From NCBI GenBank assembly GCA_024276075.1, contig JAJRXX010000062.1:1-64000 (forward strand): a stretch of DNA of 64,000 bases, read 5' to 3'. Source of the stretch: Planctomycetota bacterium. Lineage in GTDB: Bacteria; Planctomycetota; Phycisphaerae; Phycisphaerales; Phycisphaeraceae. A model generated the notes under the pieces. It was not told the DNA's origin. It made no database searches and saw only the letters and a list, made by a program, of their open reading frames with translations. A program made the position numbers and the translations under genes. Below are positions 28,265 through 35,582 of the stretch, piece after piece (within the stretch, counting starts at the first letter, position 1; each line of letters begins with the position of its first letter).

Positions 28265-28753
28265 TCAGACACGCTCAATCTCCCCGTCCACCGTTTCCCC
28301 TCGCAACGATTCGCCATTGTCCCCGCCCGCCGCTGCCCCATACAACAACCGCCTCAGCGACAAGACATCCGCCATATCCTCAGACCCGCCCGCTTCCGCA
28401 GCACCGCTCGCCATACCCACAGCCTCCGCACGCTTCAAGTCCATCTTCAACAGGTCCACACAAGCACGCCTAGCCACATCGCGACCACCGTCCGGCCCGT
28501 CTTCCGTCGCCAGCCTGATCAACCGCCCCGCAGCCAGCAACCGGTACCGGCTCAACAACACCTGCGTCTGGAGATCAGCCAACAGGCACAACCCGCTCAA
28601 CGTACGCTGATTTTCGGGTTCCGCGATCCACGCAGCCAAATCGTCAGCATCCAGACCATGCTTTTCGCCCAGCATCACCGGGTCCTGCTGCGCAGCGATG
28701 ATGTCCCCAATTAAACGCTGTCTGCATTCCGTATCTATCTTCTTCTTGCCCAA
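28265..28753 (-). CDS. putative terminase small subunit-like DNA-binding protein
   Basis: 162 residues. The N-terminal half has an HTH-like stretch, LGEKHGLDADDLAAWI, followed by AEPENQRTLSGL. A long helical segment around LQTQVLLSRYRLLAAGRLIRLA and an alpha-helical C-terminal part follow. The position immediately before terL (34 bases) and the HTH plus helical oligomerisation layout fit a small terminase subunit, which recognises DNA and recruits TerL. Family assignment is by context and composition only. Confidence 0.6.
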   Translation of the reverse strand: MGKKKIDTECRQRLIGDIIAAQQDPVMLGEKHGLDADDLAAWIAEPENQRTLSGLCLLADLQTQVLLSRYRLLAAGRLIRLATEDGPDGGRDVARRACVDLLKMDLKRAEAVGMASGAAEAGGSEDMADVLSLRRLLYGAAAGGDNGESLRGETVDGEIERV

Positions 28754-28780
28754 AATACCCCCTCAGCCACACCGCTACAG

Positions 28781-29041
28781 CTACGACACATTCTCATCCA
28801 CCCGATCGACTAGCCCCATCAGTGCCTCTTCACGCGACCCGCCGATCTTTCTCAAACAGTGATTCAGCCGCTTAACCTGCTCCGGCAGCAAGAAAAAATG
28901 CACCGACACCGGCATATCATCCAACCGGACCGGCGACCGGGGCGACGGCGGCGCCTCGTGCAACGCCAACAACCTTTGCAAACCCTCCACCTCCTCGGGC
29001 AACATCTCAGCCAACGAATCCAATCCAAAACGCTCACTCAA
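28781..29041 (-). CDS. small unknown protein of the terminase cassette
   Basis: 86 codons starting at TTG; an ATG at codon 13 is an alternative. No family recognised. It contains VSVHFFLLPEQVKRLNHCLRK, an amphipathic helix after a beta strand, followed by GGSREEALMGLVDRVDE. It sits between the ParB-like gene (9-base gap) and the small terminase-like gene (27-base gap), so it is almost certainly part of the same transcript and function. Confidence 0.6.
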   Translation of the reverse strand: MSERFGLDSLAEMLPEEVEGLQRLLALHEAPPSPRSPVRLDDMPVSVHFFLLPEQVKRLNHCLRKIGGSREEALMGLVDRVDENVS

Positions 29042-29050
29042 CCGCGTGAC

Positions 29051-29371
29051 CTAACCCGCACGTTTAAAAACGTCGTCACCACCCCGCAACTGATTGAGCG
29101 TCGCCAACAACACCAACGCCTCATCATCACCCACCTCCCATACCACGCAGCAAGCCTCTGCCCTACCGATCTTTCTCAACGCCATAACACGATGATGCCC
29201 GTCAAGAATCTGATACCCATCCCCATCACCCAACAGCCGAACAATGATCGGGGGGTACCTCTCACTTTTCTCAATATGCCCAGCCAGCTTGGCCAACAGG
29301 TTAGCTGGCATCTCGTTGCAATTTGCCGGGTGTGGCCGCAATAGATCGATTTCGATTTGCTTGGTGTTCAT
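29051..29371 (-). CDS. ParB/Srx-fold domain protein (single-domain ParB-like)
   Basis: 106 residues forming only the ParB N-terminal nuclease/CTPase-type fold: IDLLRPHPANCNE, PIIVRLLGDGDGYQILDGHHRVMALRKIG (the GHHR box) and VWEVGDDEALVLLATLNQLRG. No HTH or C-terminal dimer domain of chromosomal ParB is present, so it is not a partition protein. Its ATG overlaps the stop of the GNAT gene (ATGA), showing translational coupling. Single-domain ParB proteins of this type can be nucleases, ATPases or CTP-binding switches. Confidence 0.8.
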   Translation of the reverse strand: MNTKQIEIDLLRPHPANCNEMPANLLAKLAGHIEKSERYPPIIVRLLGDGDGYQILDGHHRVMALRKIGRAEACCVVWEVGDDEALVLLATLNQLRGGDDVFKRAG

Positions 29372-30231
29372 AACGATCCCCCATCCACAACCGCGTCACA
29401 ACGGGGAACACCGCCAACCTCGCCCCCGCCCGCCCTGTTGTCCTTGAGAAAGTAAACCGGCTCGCACAACAGCCGCTGCTGCGCCAACCGCAAACGCTCG
29501 CCCACACTGTCGCTCCGATTCCGCCTCCGCCCCATCACCTGCCGATACCACCTATCCAACTCGCCTAGCAACCACCGACGCTCACCATCTGCTAGTCCCA
29601 TGATCCGCCGCTCGGTCTCGTCTAACACCGCCAAGTCCATCGGCTCGATACCCACCCACTTCAGCGCCGCACCTAACCTGGCGTCGTACACATGTGCCGG
29701 ACGACGGTACGCGGTCATCCCCGCCCTCTCGAAAAACGGGTGCACGCTACCCATCGCAGCCAGTGCCTCAGTAAAAGCCGTCTCCGGCTTGGTCAACGAC
29801 GCCTTGACCAGCCTCACCGCCAAACCCAGACCACGCCACTGTGGGTGCACAACCACCCTGCTGATGCACCGGACCTCCGCGTTGATGACCACCGCTCGCT
29901 GACGCATGTCCCTAATCTGCCCGTACCGATTATGCAACGCAAAATCACGTAGCCGGCAGCTCAGCGTTGAATACGACTCGACCAACACACCCACCACACG
30001 CCCGCTGCCCCCCCGACCCAGGTACCGATCACCCACCCCGCCACATTTATCTCGCAGCACAATCACTCTGCCAAACGTAACCGGTGCCCGAGCCTTGTAA
30101 TGGTGCCCCGCCAGCACCGCGTAATCACGCCTGCCGCCCTCTTCCAAAACCAGACGCCCCTCGACCCCGCCCGCAGGCAATCTTGCAAACCGCTCTTTGA
30201 CCGTCCTCTCTTTCTCCATTTCATGCGTCAT
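29368..30231 (-). CDS. GNAT acetyltransferase-like half of a split ABC-ATPase/GNAT gene
   Basis: 287 residues from ATG 30231, whose first bases are the TA flank of element B3. An in-frame upstream extension to 30285 lies wholly in the element. The central GNAT fold has motif A VVVHPQWRGLGLA at 126-138 (the V-x-P-x-x-R-G-x-G acetyl-CoA loop), followed by AMGSVHPFFERAGM. This combination is characteristic of ATPase-acetyltransferase fusion proteins of the COG2401 type, where this part is C-terminal. A basic C-terminal tail (about residues 200-260) may bind nucleic acid. If the upstream element were removed, this frame would be continuous with the ATPase gene. Confidence 0.8.
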   Translation of the reverse strand: MTHEMEKERTVKERFARLPAGGVEGRLVLEEGGRRDYAVLAGHHYKARAPVTFGRVIVLRDKCGGVGDRYLGRGGSGRVVGVLVESYSTLSCRLRDFALHNRYGQIRDMRQRAVVINAEVRCISRVVVHPQWRGLGLAVRLVKASLTKPETAFTEALAAMGSVHPFFERAGMTAYRRPAHVYDARLGAALKWVGIEPMDLAVLDETERRIMGLADGERRWLLGELDRWYRQVMGRRRNRSDSVGERLRLAQQRLLCEPVYFLKDNRAGGGEVGGVPRCDAVVDGGSL

Positions 30232-30333
30232 ACCAATCACCATAAGTATTGTCCTACTGTCCTTGTACGCGGAACCAGATGTCACAAATACTTATGTCTA
30301 TGCGACGCGGTCAAAACATACGCGGATGCGTAT
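30230..30333 (-). mobile_element. family B MITE-like element, copy B3, splitting the ABC-ATPase/GNAT gene
   Basis: 104 bp from ATACCAATCAC to GATGCGTAT. The TA flanks are at 30231-30232 and 30331-30332, with a 98-bp core between. It supplies the last residues (THPRMF) and stop of the ATPase frame and the upstream in-frame residues of the GNAT frame. Removing 30231-30330 joins the two frames. Confidence 0.9.
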
Positions 30334-31033
30334 CAGACTGATTCAGCACCTCGACTCCCTCACCAAATTCTTTCACCACCAGCACGTCAGGCTCAAGCGG
30401 CTCAAGCAAGTCATCGTGCGTCGTCGCCGCGATGAAACACACATTCGCCTGGCGACGCGTCCACTTACGCACATTCTTAGCGATCACCGCAGCCGTCAGG
30501 CGGTCGAGCGTCGAGCCAAACTCGTCACCCAAGACCACCTGTAGCACCCCGCCATCCCCCGCGCTTACCATCGCCAGCACATGCGCCAGCCTCAGGCGAT
30601 ACCGCTGACCATCCGACAATTCGCTAGGCTTACGCAACATCACAAACGCATCATTCAAACCCGCCAAGCTCAGCACTCGCAACACGTCCTCCAACGCCAT
30701 ACTGCCCACCGCTTCTGAAAGACAGTCCACCAGCGCCCGATCAGCGAGCACCGGCAAGTCATCAAAACGAATCAGCCTCGCACTCTTATCACCCCCAACA
30801 GCCTCCGCGATCAATCTCAAGATGGTGCTCTTACCACTCCCACTAGGGCCGGTGACGAACACCAACTCACCGCCCCGCAACACCAGCTTCGTCGCGGTCA
30901 CGACCACCTGCGTCCGGCGCTCATCGATCCCCAGACCGAACATCGTCGCCACCCGCAACACGTGCGGCGACACCTCCACTGCCGTGCCGTAAAGGCACTC
31001 TAAATCAACTTCTAATACCAGCCCTTGATTCAT
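30311..31033 (-). CDS. ABC-type ATPase half of a split ABC-ATPase/GNAT gene
   Basis: 240 residues. Soluble ABC ATPase without transporter features: Walker A GPSGSGKST (62-70), signature LSDGQ (139-143), Walker B VVLGDEFGSTLD (D170, E171) and switch histidine H206 in ATTHDDLL. All motifs are intact, so it could hydrolyse ATP. The final residues THPRMF and the TGA stop come from element B3. In related COG2401-type proteins this domain is followed directly by the GNAT domain. The protein ends exactly where that linker would start. AGGG lies nine bases before the ATG. Confidence 0.85.
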   Translation of the reverse strand: MNQGLVLEVDLECLYGTAVEVSPHVLRVATMFGLGIDERRTQVVVTATKLVLRGGELVFVTGPSGSGKSTILRLIAEAVGGDKSARLIRFDDLPVLADRALVDCLSEAVGSMALEDVLRVLSLAGLNDAFVMLRKPSELSDGQRYRLRLAHVLAMVSAGDGGVLQVVLGDEFGSTLDRLTAAVIAKNVRKWTRRQANVCFIAATTHDDLLEPLEPDVLVVKEFGEGVEVLNQSDTHPRMF

Positions 31034-31069
31034 AGATCATGCCCTGGTTTGAAATCAAGAATGACCACC

Positions 31070-31141
31070 ACAAACCGCGAACGTCAGGGAGCGGGCAATT
31101 TGTTACAACCAAACACTACCTATGCGTTGAAAATGCTCTAG
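31070..31141 (+). repeat. family E long-type repeat
   Basis: Reads AAACCGCGAACGTCAGGGAGCGGGC, then a conserved extension CAACCAAACACTAC.TATGCGTTGA and ends AATGCTCTA. It matches 51239-51308 along its full length of about 70 bp. It lies between the ATPase gene and element A2, upstream of the cassette's ATPase start. Confidence 0.7.
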
Positions 31142-31150
31142 GCAACATCC

Positions 31151-31278
31151 CTAGAGCAACTGGCGTCATTAATCTTCATTGACCGGGTGGCACGGCTTGC
31201 TTGCAAGCCGTGAAATACAGATGTTTGTTACACCTACGATCCAATCAAGATGGAAAATATTGACGCCAGTTGCTCTAG
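31151..31278 (+). mobile_element. family A MITE-like element, copy A2
   Basis: 128 bp, terminal inverted repeats TAGAGCAACTGGCGTCA perfect at both ends (core 31154-31275 between TA dinucleotides). The central hairpin is CACGGCTTGCTTGCAAGCCGTG. The TA plus the first G of the element form the stop codon of the HTH gene. Confidence 0.9.
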
Positions 31279-31685
31279 GCCTCAGCCAAAGCCTGCACAA
31301 TCTGCATATGTTGACGGGTTTGGTGCAGGCTCTGATTACTGATCTCGCTGGCACGCCGCAAGCTGCAACCTTTGAGCACCACAAGGTCCGCCGTACGACG
31401 GGTCGCCTCTGATAGCAGATCGCTGTGCGCCAACATGAACGAAAACAGCGGCCCGTTTATGTGCTTCAATAATTTGTCAACACGTCTGCGTAAATTCTTC
31501 GGCGACTGACCGCTCAGCCGTGCAACATCAACAATCCCAACCCCATGACGGTACACCTGCTCAATCAATAGCCGATCTGATTCCTCCAGGTGCACAGCCC
31601 GATCCAGTAGCCGCTCGACCCGCTCACGCCGTCTATGACGCCGCGCAAGACCCGCTTCGGTGGCAATTTCAATTGCGTAAGACAT
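31275..31685 (-). CDS. helix-turn-helix (sigma region 4-like) protein between two MITEs
   Basis: 136 residues from ATG 31685. Two HTH-like segments: GVGIVDVARLSGQSPKNLRRRVDKLLKHI, and later KGCSLRRASEISNQSLHQTRQHMQIV. The first resembles sigma70 region 4. The stop TAG is made by element A2, so a native C-terminus could have been longer. Element B4 ends 11 bases upstream of the ATG, and a GTG four codons earlier is at the B4 edge. Upstream of and co-oriented with the ATPase-ParB-terminase genes, it may be their regulator. No ribosome site is evident because B4 occupies that region. Confidence 0.65.
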   Translation of the reverse strand: MSYAIEIATEAGLARRHRRRERVERLLDRAVHLEESDRLLIEQVYRHGVGIVDVARLSGQSPKNLRRRVDKLLKHINGPLFSFMLAHSDLLSEATRRTADLVVLKGCSLRRASEISNQSLHQTRQHMQIVQALAEA

Positions 31686-31695
31686 ATGCAAACTC

Positions 31696-31798
31696 ACACC
31701 AATCCTGTTTAAAACTTGTGCGTGTTTACGAACGCGGAAACATGACAGGCAATAACTTACAGACTCTCCGACGCGCTAAAAACATACGCAATGCGTAT
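31696..31798 (-). mobile_element. family B MITE-like element, copy B4
   Basis: 103 bp from ACACCAATCC to ATGCGTAT. The left TA has become CA. It replaces the immediate upstream region of the HTH gene. Central sequence is more diverged than in other copies. Confidence 0.75.
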
Positions 31799-32119
31799 CA
31801 GAGATGGCTATGAACCAATCACCCAAACGTCAGCCATATGGATCGTGGCAACCCCCCCCTACCGCCCCTCGTTCTCACCACCCGCCTCCAGTGAAAATTA
31901 ACACCCGCCTCTACTTCTAACCGCTCCAAACCCCCATTTGTGCGCATATATCCGGCACCTCGTGATCAATTAAACAAAATTACCCGCTCCCACATTCGTT
32001 ACAACCGTTACAACCCCTACAATCGATACCCGCAAACCAAACAGGAGCGATAACCACAACCACGCACATGTCTACAGCATGCAGCACAGGGTAAACGCTT
32101 ATCGGATATGAAAATCAGC
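31799..32119. other. gene-free stretch between the HTH gene and the debranching enzyme
   Basis: No supported gene or known RNA seen. A short direct run of TTACAACCGTTACAACCCC-type sequence occurs near 31995-32015. The 3' end of the debranching gene (minus) faces this region, and it may hold promoters for the HTH gene. Confidence 0.5.
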
Positions 32120-34207
32120 CTAATGAGATTGGCTATTCAACATACAGCACACCCTCATAGCCTCAGCGACCAACCGGGCATCAGCGGCTCGGCACACAGC
32201 CTCGGACATACCACCGCATTCGAACTTTTCAGGCAATTGCCCTAGACCCCGCCCCGCCAACCATTCCAACAGCGGACGTATCACGCCGCGGGCTTGCGAG
32301 ACAGCCGACGAGTTAAACCCACCCGCTCGCAATATGCTCTCAGCGTAGGGACCCAGCAACCACGGATACACCACCATAGCGCCGCCACTTCCGTGATCAC
32401 TCCGATTAACTTCCGCCTGTGATCGCAACCCGTTTGGCGTCAACAAACCCTCACGGATGACTTTGAGCACACGCCGTTTTTTTGTATTGGGAAGCGGGGA
32501 ACGCGGGAGACTCACCGCAAAGATTTGGTTTGAACGCAACGATTGATCGTCACGCTCATTGCCGTTTTCATCCGACCACACACGGTCCCGCAAGTAGCCG
32601 ATACTCTCATCCCAAAACATCCTTCCAAACGATCGCTTCACCCGCTTGGTCAGCTTCGTGTAATGTTCAGAAGCCGATCTGTGAGTCTCCGTTACACACG
32701 CCGCTACCCCAGCCAGCGCGTTGTACCACAGCACATTGATCTCGACCAACTTGCCGTACCGGGCTCCGACCCCTTCCTCGCCACGCGCCTCTCTCGATCT
32801 CTCACACCCATCCGCGTGTGCAGGATCGATGACGATCAGCCCATCGCCCGCCATGCTCACACCGTCCTCCGTGCCATGGAGAATCGCTTCGATGACCTTC
32901 ATCACGCTACCCGCCAGCCACCCGTCCCAGTTAACGCGATCACCGCTCGCCCCCAAATACTCGATCGCCGCGTGAACAAACCACAAGCTCGCATCCACAC
33001 TCAGCGGGCATCCCCCCCGCCCTCTTCCACCATCCAGACTTTCTGTCATCAATCCATCTTGCAGTGACCCCGCCAACCGCTTCAGCACGCCACACGCCTC
33101 TTCGAATCGGCCCGTCGCCAGCAGCAGCCCAGGGATCACTGCACAAACCTCAGCACTACAAACACCCGTTGCCGGGTAGCCCTCAACGATCGATTTCACC
33201 AACCCGTTTCCACCCTCTATCTCCACCACAAAATCATCCGTAGCCATCGCCAACACCCTGGCAACAGAATCATCTGCTATCTCTCGATCAATTTTCTCCC
33301 GAACATAATCGACAATCGGCTCCAAGTGGCACCGCCGAGCTTGCTGTGTCTCCTCAAAGGTAATCGCCGACATATCACCCAGCGTGACGGTCAGCGCGAT
33401 CGATGCCTCCGCACCATCGCCCAGCCCCACCTCAAACCAACCGGGAACAACCCAATACTCTGTGACACCGTCACGCTCATCAGCTTCCCTGTGATAGCTG
33501 ACACCGCGTTTCTGCCCGCTCCTAGAGCTGTCTCCGACAAACGCCCCACCCTCGCAGCAAATCGAAACCCCGACGCTTCCCCTACAGACTCTGATTACCT
33601 CACCGTCCTTGATGGGCTCAACCGACAAGCCCCCCGTTTCTCCTCCTTTATCCTTGGGCCCCAGAGCCTCTCGAAGCGTCAGCATGGGCGCTAGTCGCAG
33701 CACCGCCCCTGATAAGCTCCCGCTCAAGCTGCGCACCGAGTACCGAATCGTGGCCCCCTGATGCCTCCAGTGCAAACACAATTCCCGAACAAACTCGATC
33801 TCCCCCTCCTTCCCCGCAACCCCCTCGAACAGGTACGTCCACCGCACACTCAAACCTTTTTCAAAACTTAGAAGATTCGATTCCCCCCATACACCGCTAG
33901 CCTCGTCTTCTTCGCTACCTCCGTTCCCATGAGCCATGCCACACACCGCGACCTCACCCCCGCTAAATCTGATCTGCTCGAGCATCTGGTGGACCGCCAC
34001 CACGTGTCCCAAAGGAGGATTTACACAAGGCACGAACAACCCATGCCATCGACGTGTGTTGACACCCGAAGCGGTACCCATCGCATACGCACCCGCCCCG
34101 TTGGTCAGCAGCCATTCGTCGCCAGCAGGTTTGAGACCTATCTCGCCCGTCCCACCACTCAACTCGTGTGTTCGCCAATCTAGATCCATACCAGAAATGT
34201 AGTCCAT
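32120..34207 (-). CDS. glycogen debranching enzyme (amylo-alpha-1,6-glucosidase type)
   Basis: 695 residues. The N-terminal GDE domain has EWLLTNGAGAYAMGTASGVNTRRWHGL, and FVPCVNPPLGHVV follows directly. This is the signature of the archaeal/bacterial single-enzyme debranching family. The C-terminal (alpha/alpha)6 GH133-like barrel includes VDASLWFVHAAIEYL and LVEINVLWYNALAGVA. It hydrolyses alpha-1,6 branch points of glycogen. It is monocistronic by spacing: 45 bases from mraY on the same strand. An alternative start at codon 7 (ATG) is possible. No other glycogen genes are in the window. Confidence 0.88.
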   Translation of the reverse strand: MDYISGMDLDWRTHELSGGTGEIGLKPAGDEWLLTNGAGAYAMGTASGVNTRRWHGLFVPCVNPPLGHVVAVHQMLEQIRFSGGEVAVCGMAHGNGGSEEDEASGVWGESNLLSFEKGLSVRWTYLFEGVAGKEGEIEFVRELCLHWRHQGATIRYSVRSLSGSLSGAVLRLAPMLTLREALGPKDKGGETGGLSVEPIKDGEVIRVCRGSVGVSICCEGGAFVGDSSRSGQKRGVSYHREADERDGVTEYWVVPGWFEVGLGDGAEASIALTVTLGDMSAITFEETQQARRCHLEPIVDYVREKIDREIADDSVARVLAMATDDFVVEIEGGNGLVKSIVEGYPATGVCSAEVCAVIPGLLLATGRFEEACGVLKRLAGSLQDGLMTESLDGGRGRGGCPLSVDASLWFVHAAIEYLGASGDRVNWDGWLAGSVMKVIEAILHGTEDGVSMAGDGLIVIDPAHADGCERSREARGEEGVGARYGKLVEINVLWYNALAGVAACVTETHRSASEHYTKLTKRVKRSFGRMFWDESIGYLRDRVWSDENGNERDDQSLRSNQIFAVSLPRSPLPNTKKRRVLKVIREGLLTPNGLRSQAEVNRSDHGSGGAMVVYPWLLGPYAESILRAGGFNSSAVSQARGVIRPLLEWLAGRGLGQLPEKFECGGMSEAVCRAADARLVAEAMRVCCMLNSQSH

Positions 34208-34252
34208 TACATCAAAAGGGGAAAGACGCCGTCACCAGACCCTAACCCTAGG

Positions 34253-35437
34253 TCACCGCAGCTTAATCGTCGCCAACGCCAACGCCACGAACATCGCGCT
34301 CAGCAACCAGAACCGCACTACGACCTGTTGTTCCGTCCACCCACCCAGATGGAAGTGGTGATGAATCGGCGCGCACCGAAAAACACGCCGCCCACCGCTA
34401 AATTTAAAATACCCCACCTGGACCATGACACTCAACGCCTCCATCACGAATATCCCCCCAACGATCAACAGCAAAAATTCCTGCCGAATCACCACCGCGA
34501 TATACCCGATCAATCCCCCCAACGGCAGCGAACCCGTATCGCCCATGAACACCTGTGCCGGGCTGCAATTAAACCATAAAAAACCCAAACAACTGCCCAC
34601 GATAGCACCCGCCACCACCGACAACTCCGCGCTCAATGGAATGTAAGGTACCAGCAGCCGTTTCGCCTCGATTTCACTGCCCGCAATCAGCGATAAAATC
34701 ATGAATGCAAACCCCACGATACCCATGATCCCACTAGCCAAACCATCCATACCATCCGTGAGGTTGACCGCATTCGACGAGCCCGTGATGACCAACACCG
34801 TCACAACCACAAACGACAACGAGCCCAGGATGATCAGGTTCGGCGACGGCACATATGAGTTCATCGACGGGTCAAACACCCACGTCTTGCGAAACGGCAG
34901 CGTCAAGCTAAACGCCATCTTCGACAGATCGTTCGACCACCCGTGGTGGTGGATAAACAACCCCAGCAACACCGCCAACCCAAACTGAAATACCAATTTC
35001 TCCCAGAAATAAAGCCCCTCACGTGAGCCGGGCTTGCGACGCGCCGACGTGAGCTTCAGCCAGTCGTCGACCCCCCCCAGCACCGATAGCCACAGCAGAC
35101 ACAGCAGCGCCATCTGTACGTAAAAACTCCGCAGGTCCGCCAAGAGCAGCGTCGTGACCAAAATTGCGCCGCTGATCAAAACACCCCCCATCGTCGGGGT
35201 GTTCGCCTTCTGCTTCATGATCTGGTTCAGGTCACGATGATAGAACTCCGGGTTGTCCCCGATCTTCAGCCGAAGCAACGCCCGGATCGTCCGCCGACCC
35301 AGATAGATCACCAGTAAAAAGCTCAGAACAATCGAGATCACCGCCCGGAACGAGATAAACGTAAACACCCTGCAATACCCGTACAGCCCGTGTTTAATCA
35401 GCCACGGCTCCAGAATAGCAATGAGGTTGTAGACCAT
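34253..35437 (-). CDS. mraY: phospho-N-acetylmuramoyl-pentapeptide transferase
   Basis: Makes lipid I by transferring phospho-MurNAc-pentapeptide to undecaprenyl phosphate at the inner membrane. 394 residues from ATG 35437; a GTG 12 codons earlier lies in a hairpin repeat. About ten membrane segments. Family motifs: KANTPTMGGVLI, NAVNLTDGMDGLASG (the catalytic NLTDGxDGLA) and APIHHHFHLGGWTEQQVVVRFW near the C-terminus. Last of the murE-murF-mraY series. Its presence supports a peptidoglycan wall. Confidence 0.96.
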   Translation of the reverse strand: MVYNLIAILEPWLIKHGLYGYCRVFTFISFRAVISIVLSFLLVIYLGRRTIRALLRLKIGDNPEFYHRDLNQIMKQKANTPTMGGVLISGAILVTTLLLADLRSFYVQMALLCLLWLSVLGGVDDWLKLTSARRKPGSREGLYFWEKLVFQFGLAVLLGLFIHHHGWSNDLSKMAFSLTLPFRKTWVFDPSMNSYVPSPNLIILGSLSFVVVTVLVITGSSNAVNLTDGMDGLASGIMGIVGFAFMILSLIAGSEIEAKRLLVPYIPLSAELSVVAGAIVGSCLGFLWFNCSPAQVFMGDTGSLPLGGLIGYIAVVIRQEFLLLIVGGIFVMEALSVMVQVGYFKFSGGRRVFRCAPIHHHFHLGGWTEQQVVVRFWLLSAMFVALALATIKLR

Positions 35438-35470
35438 GTGAGGCTCTGCGAAACCCTGCTCAAAGAGTGC

Positions 35471-35493
35471 CACTGGCGGCTCGTCCGCCAGTG
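35471..35493. repeat. palindromic hairpin (CACTGGCGG) between murF and mraY
   Basis: CACTGGCGG, CTCGT, CCGCCAGTG: a perfect 9-bp stem 34 bases upstream of the mraY ATG, in the 145-base gap after murF. It could attenuate read-through or merely be an inserted hairpin repeat. Confidence 0.65.
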
Positions 35494-35582
35494 CTTGGTT
35501 AACTCATTCCCGTAACGACGTGTTGTTTCTCGCCAATAAACATGCTACCCAAGCAAGGATTTCAACAGAGCCACCATGTGAC

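Noticed and set aside
26719-31697. Complete prophage
   Set aside because: No integrase, portal, capsid, tail, replication or lysis gene, and no att-like direct repeats at the boundaries. The block is only about 5 kb.
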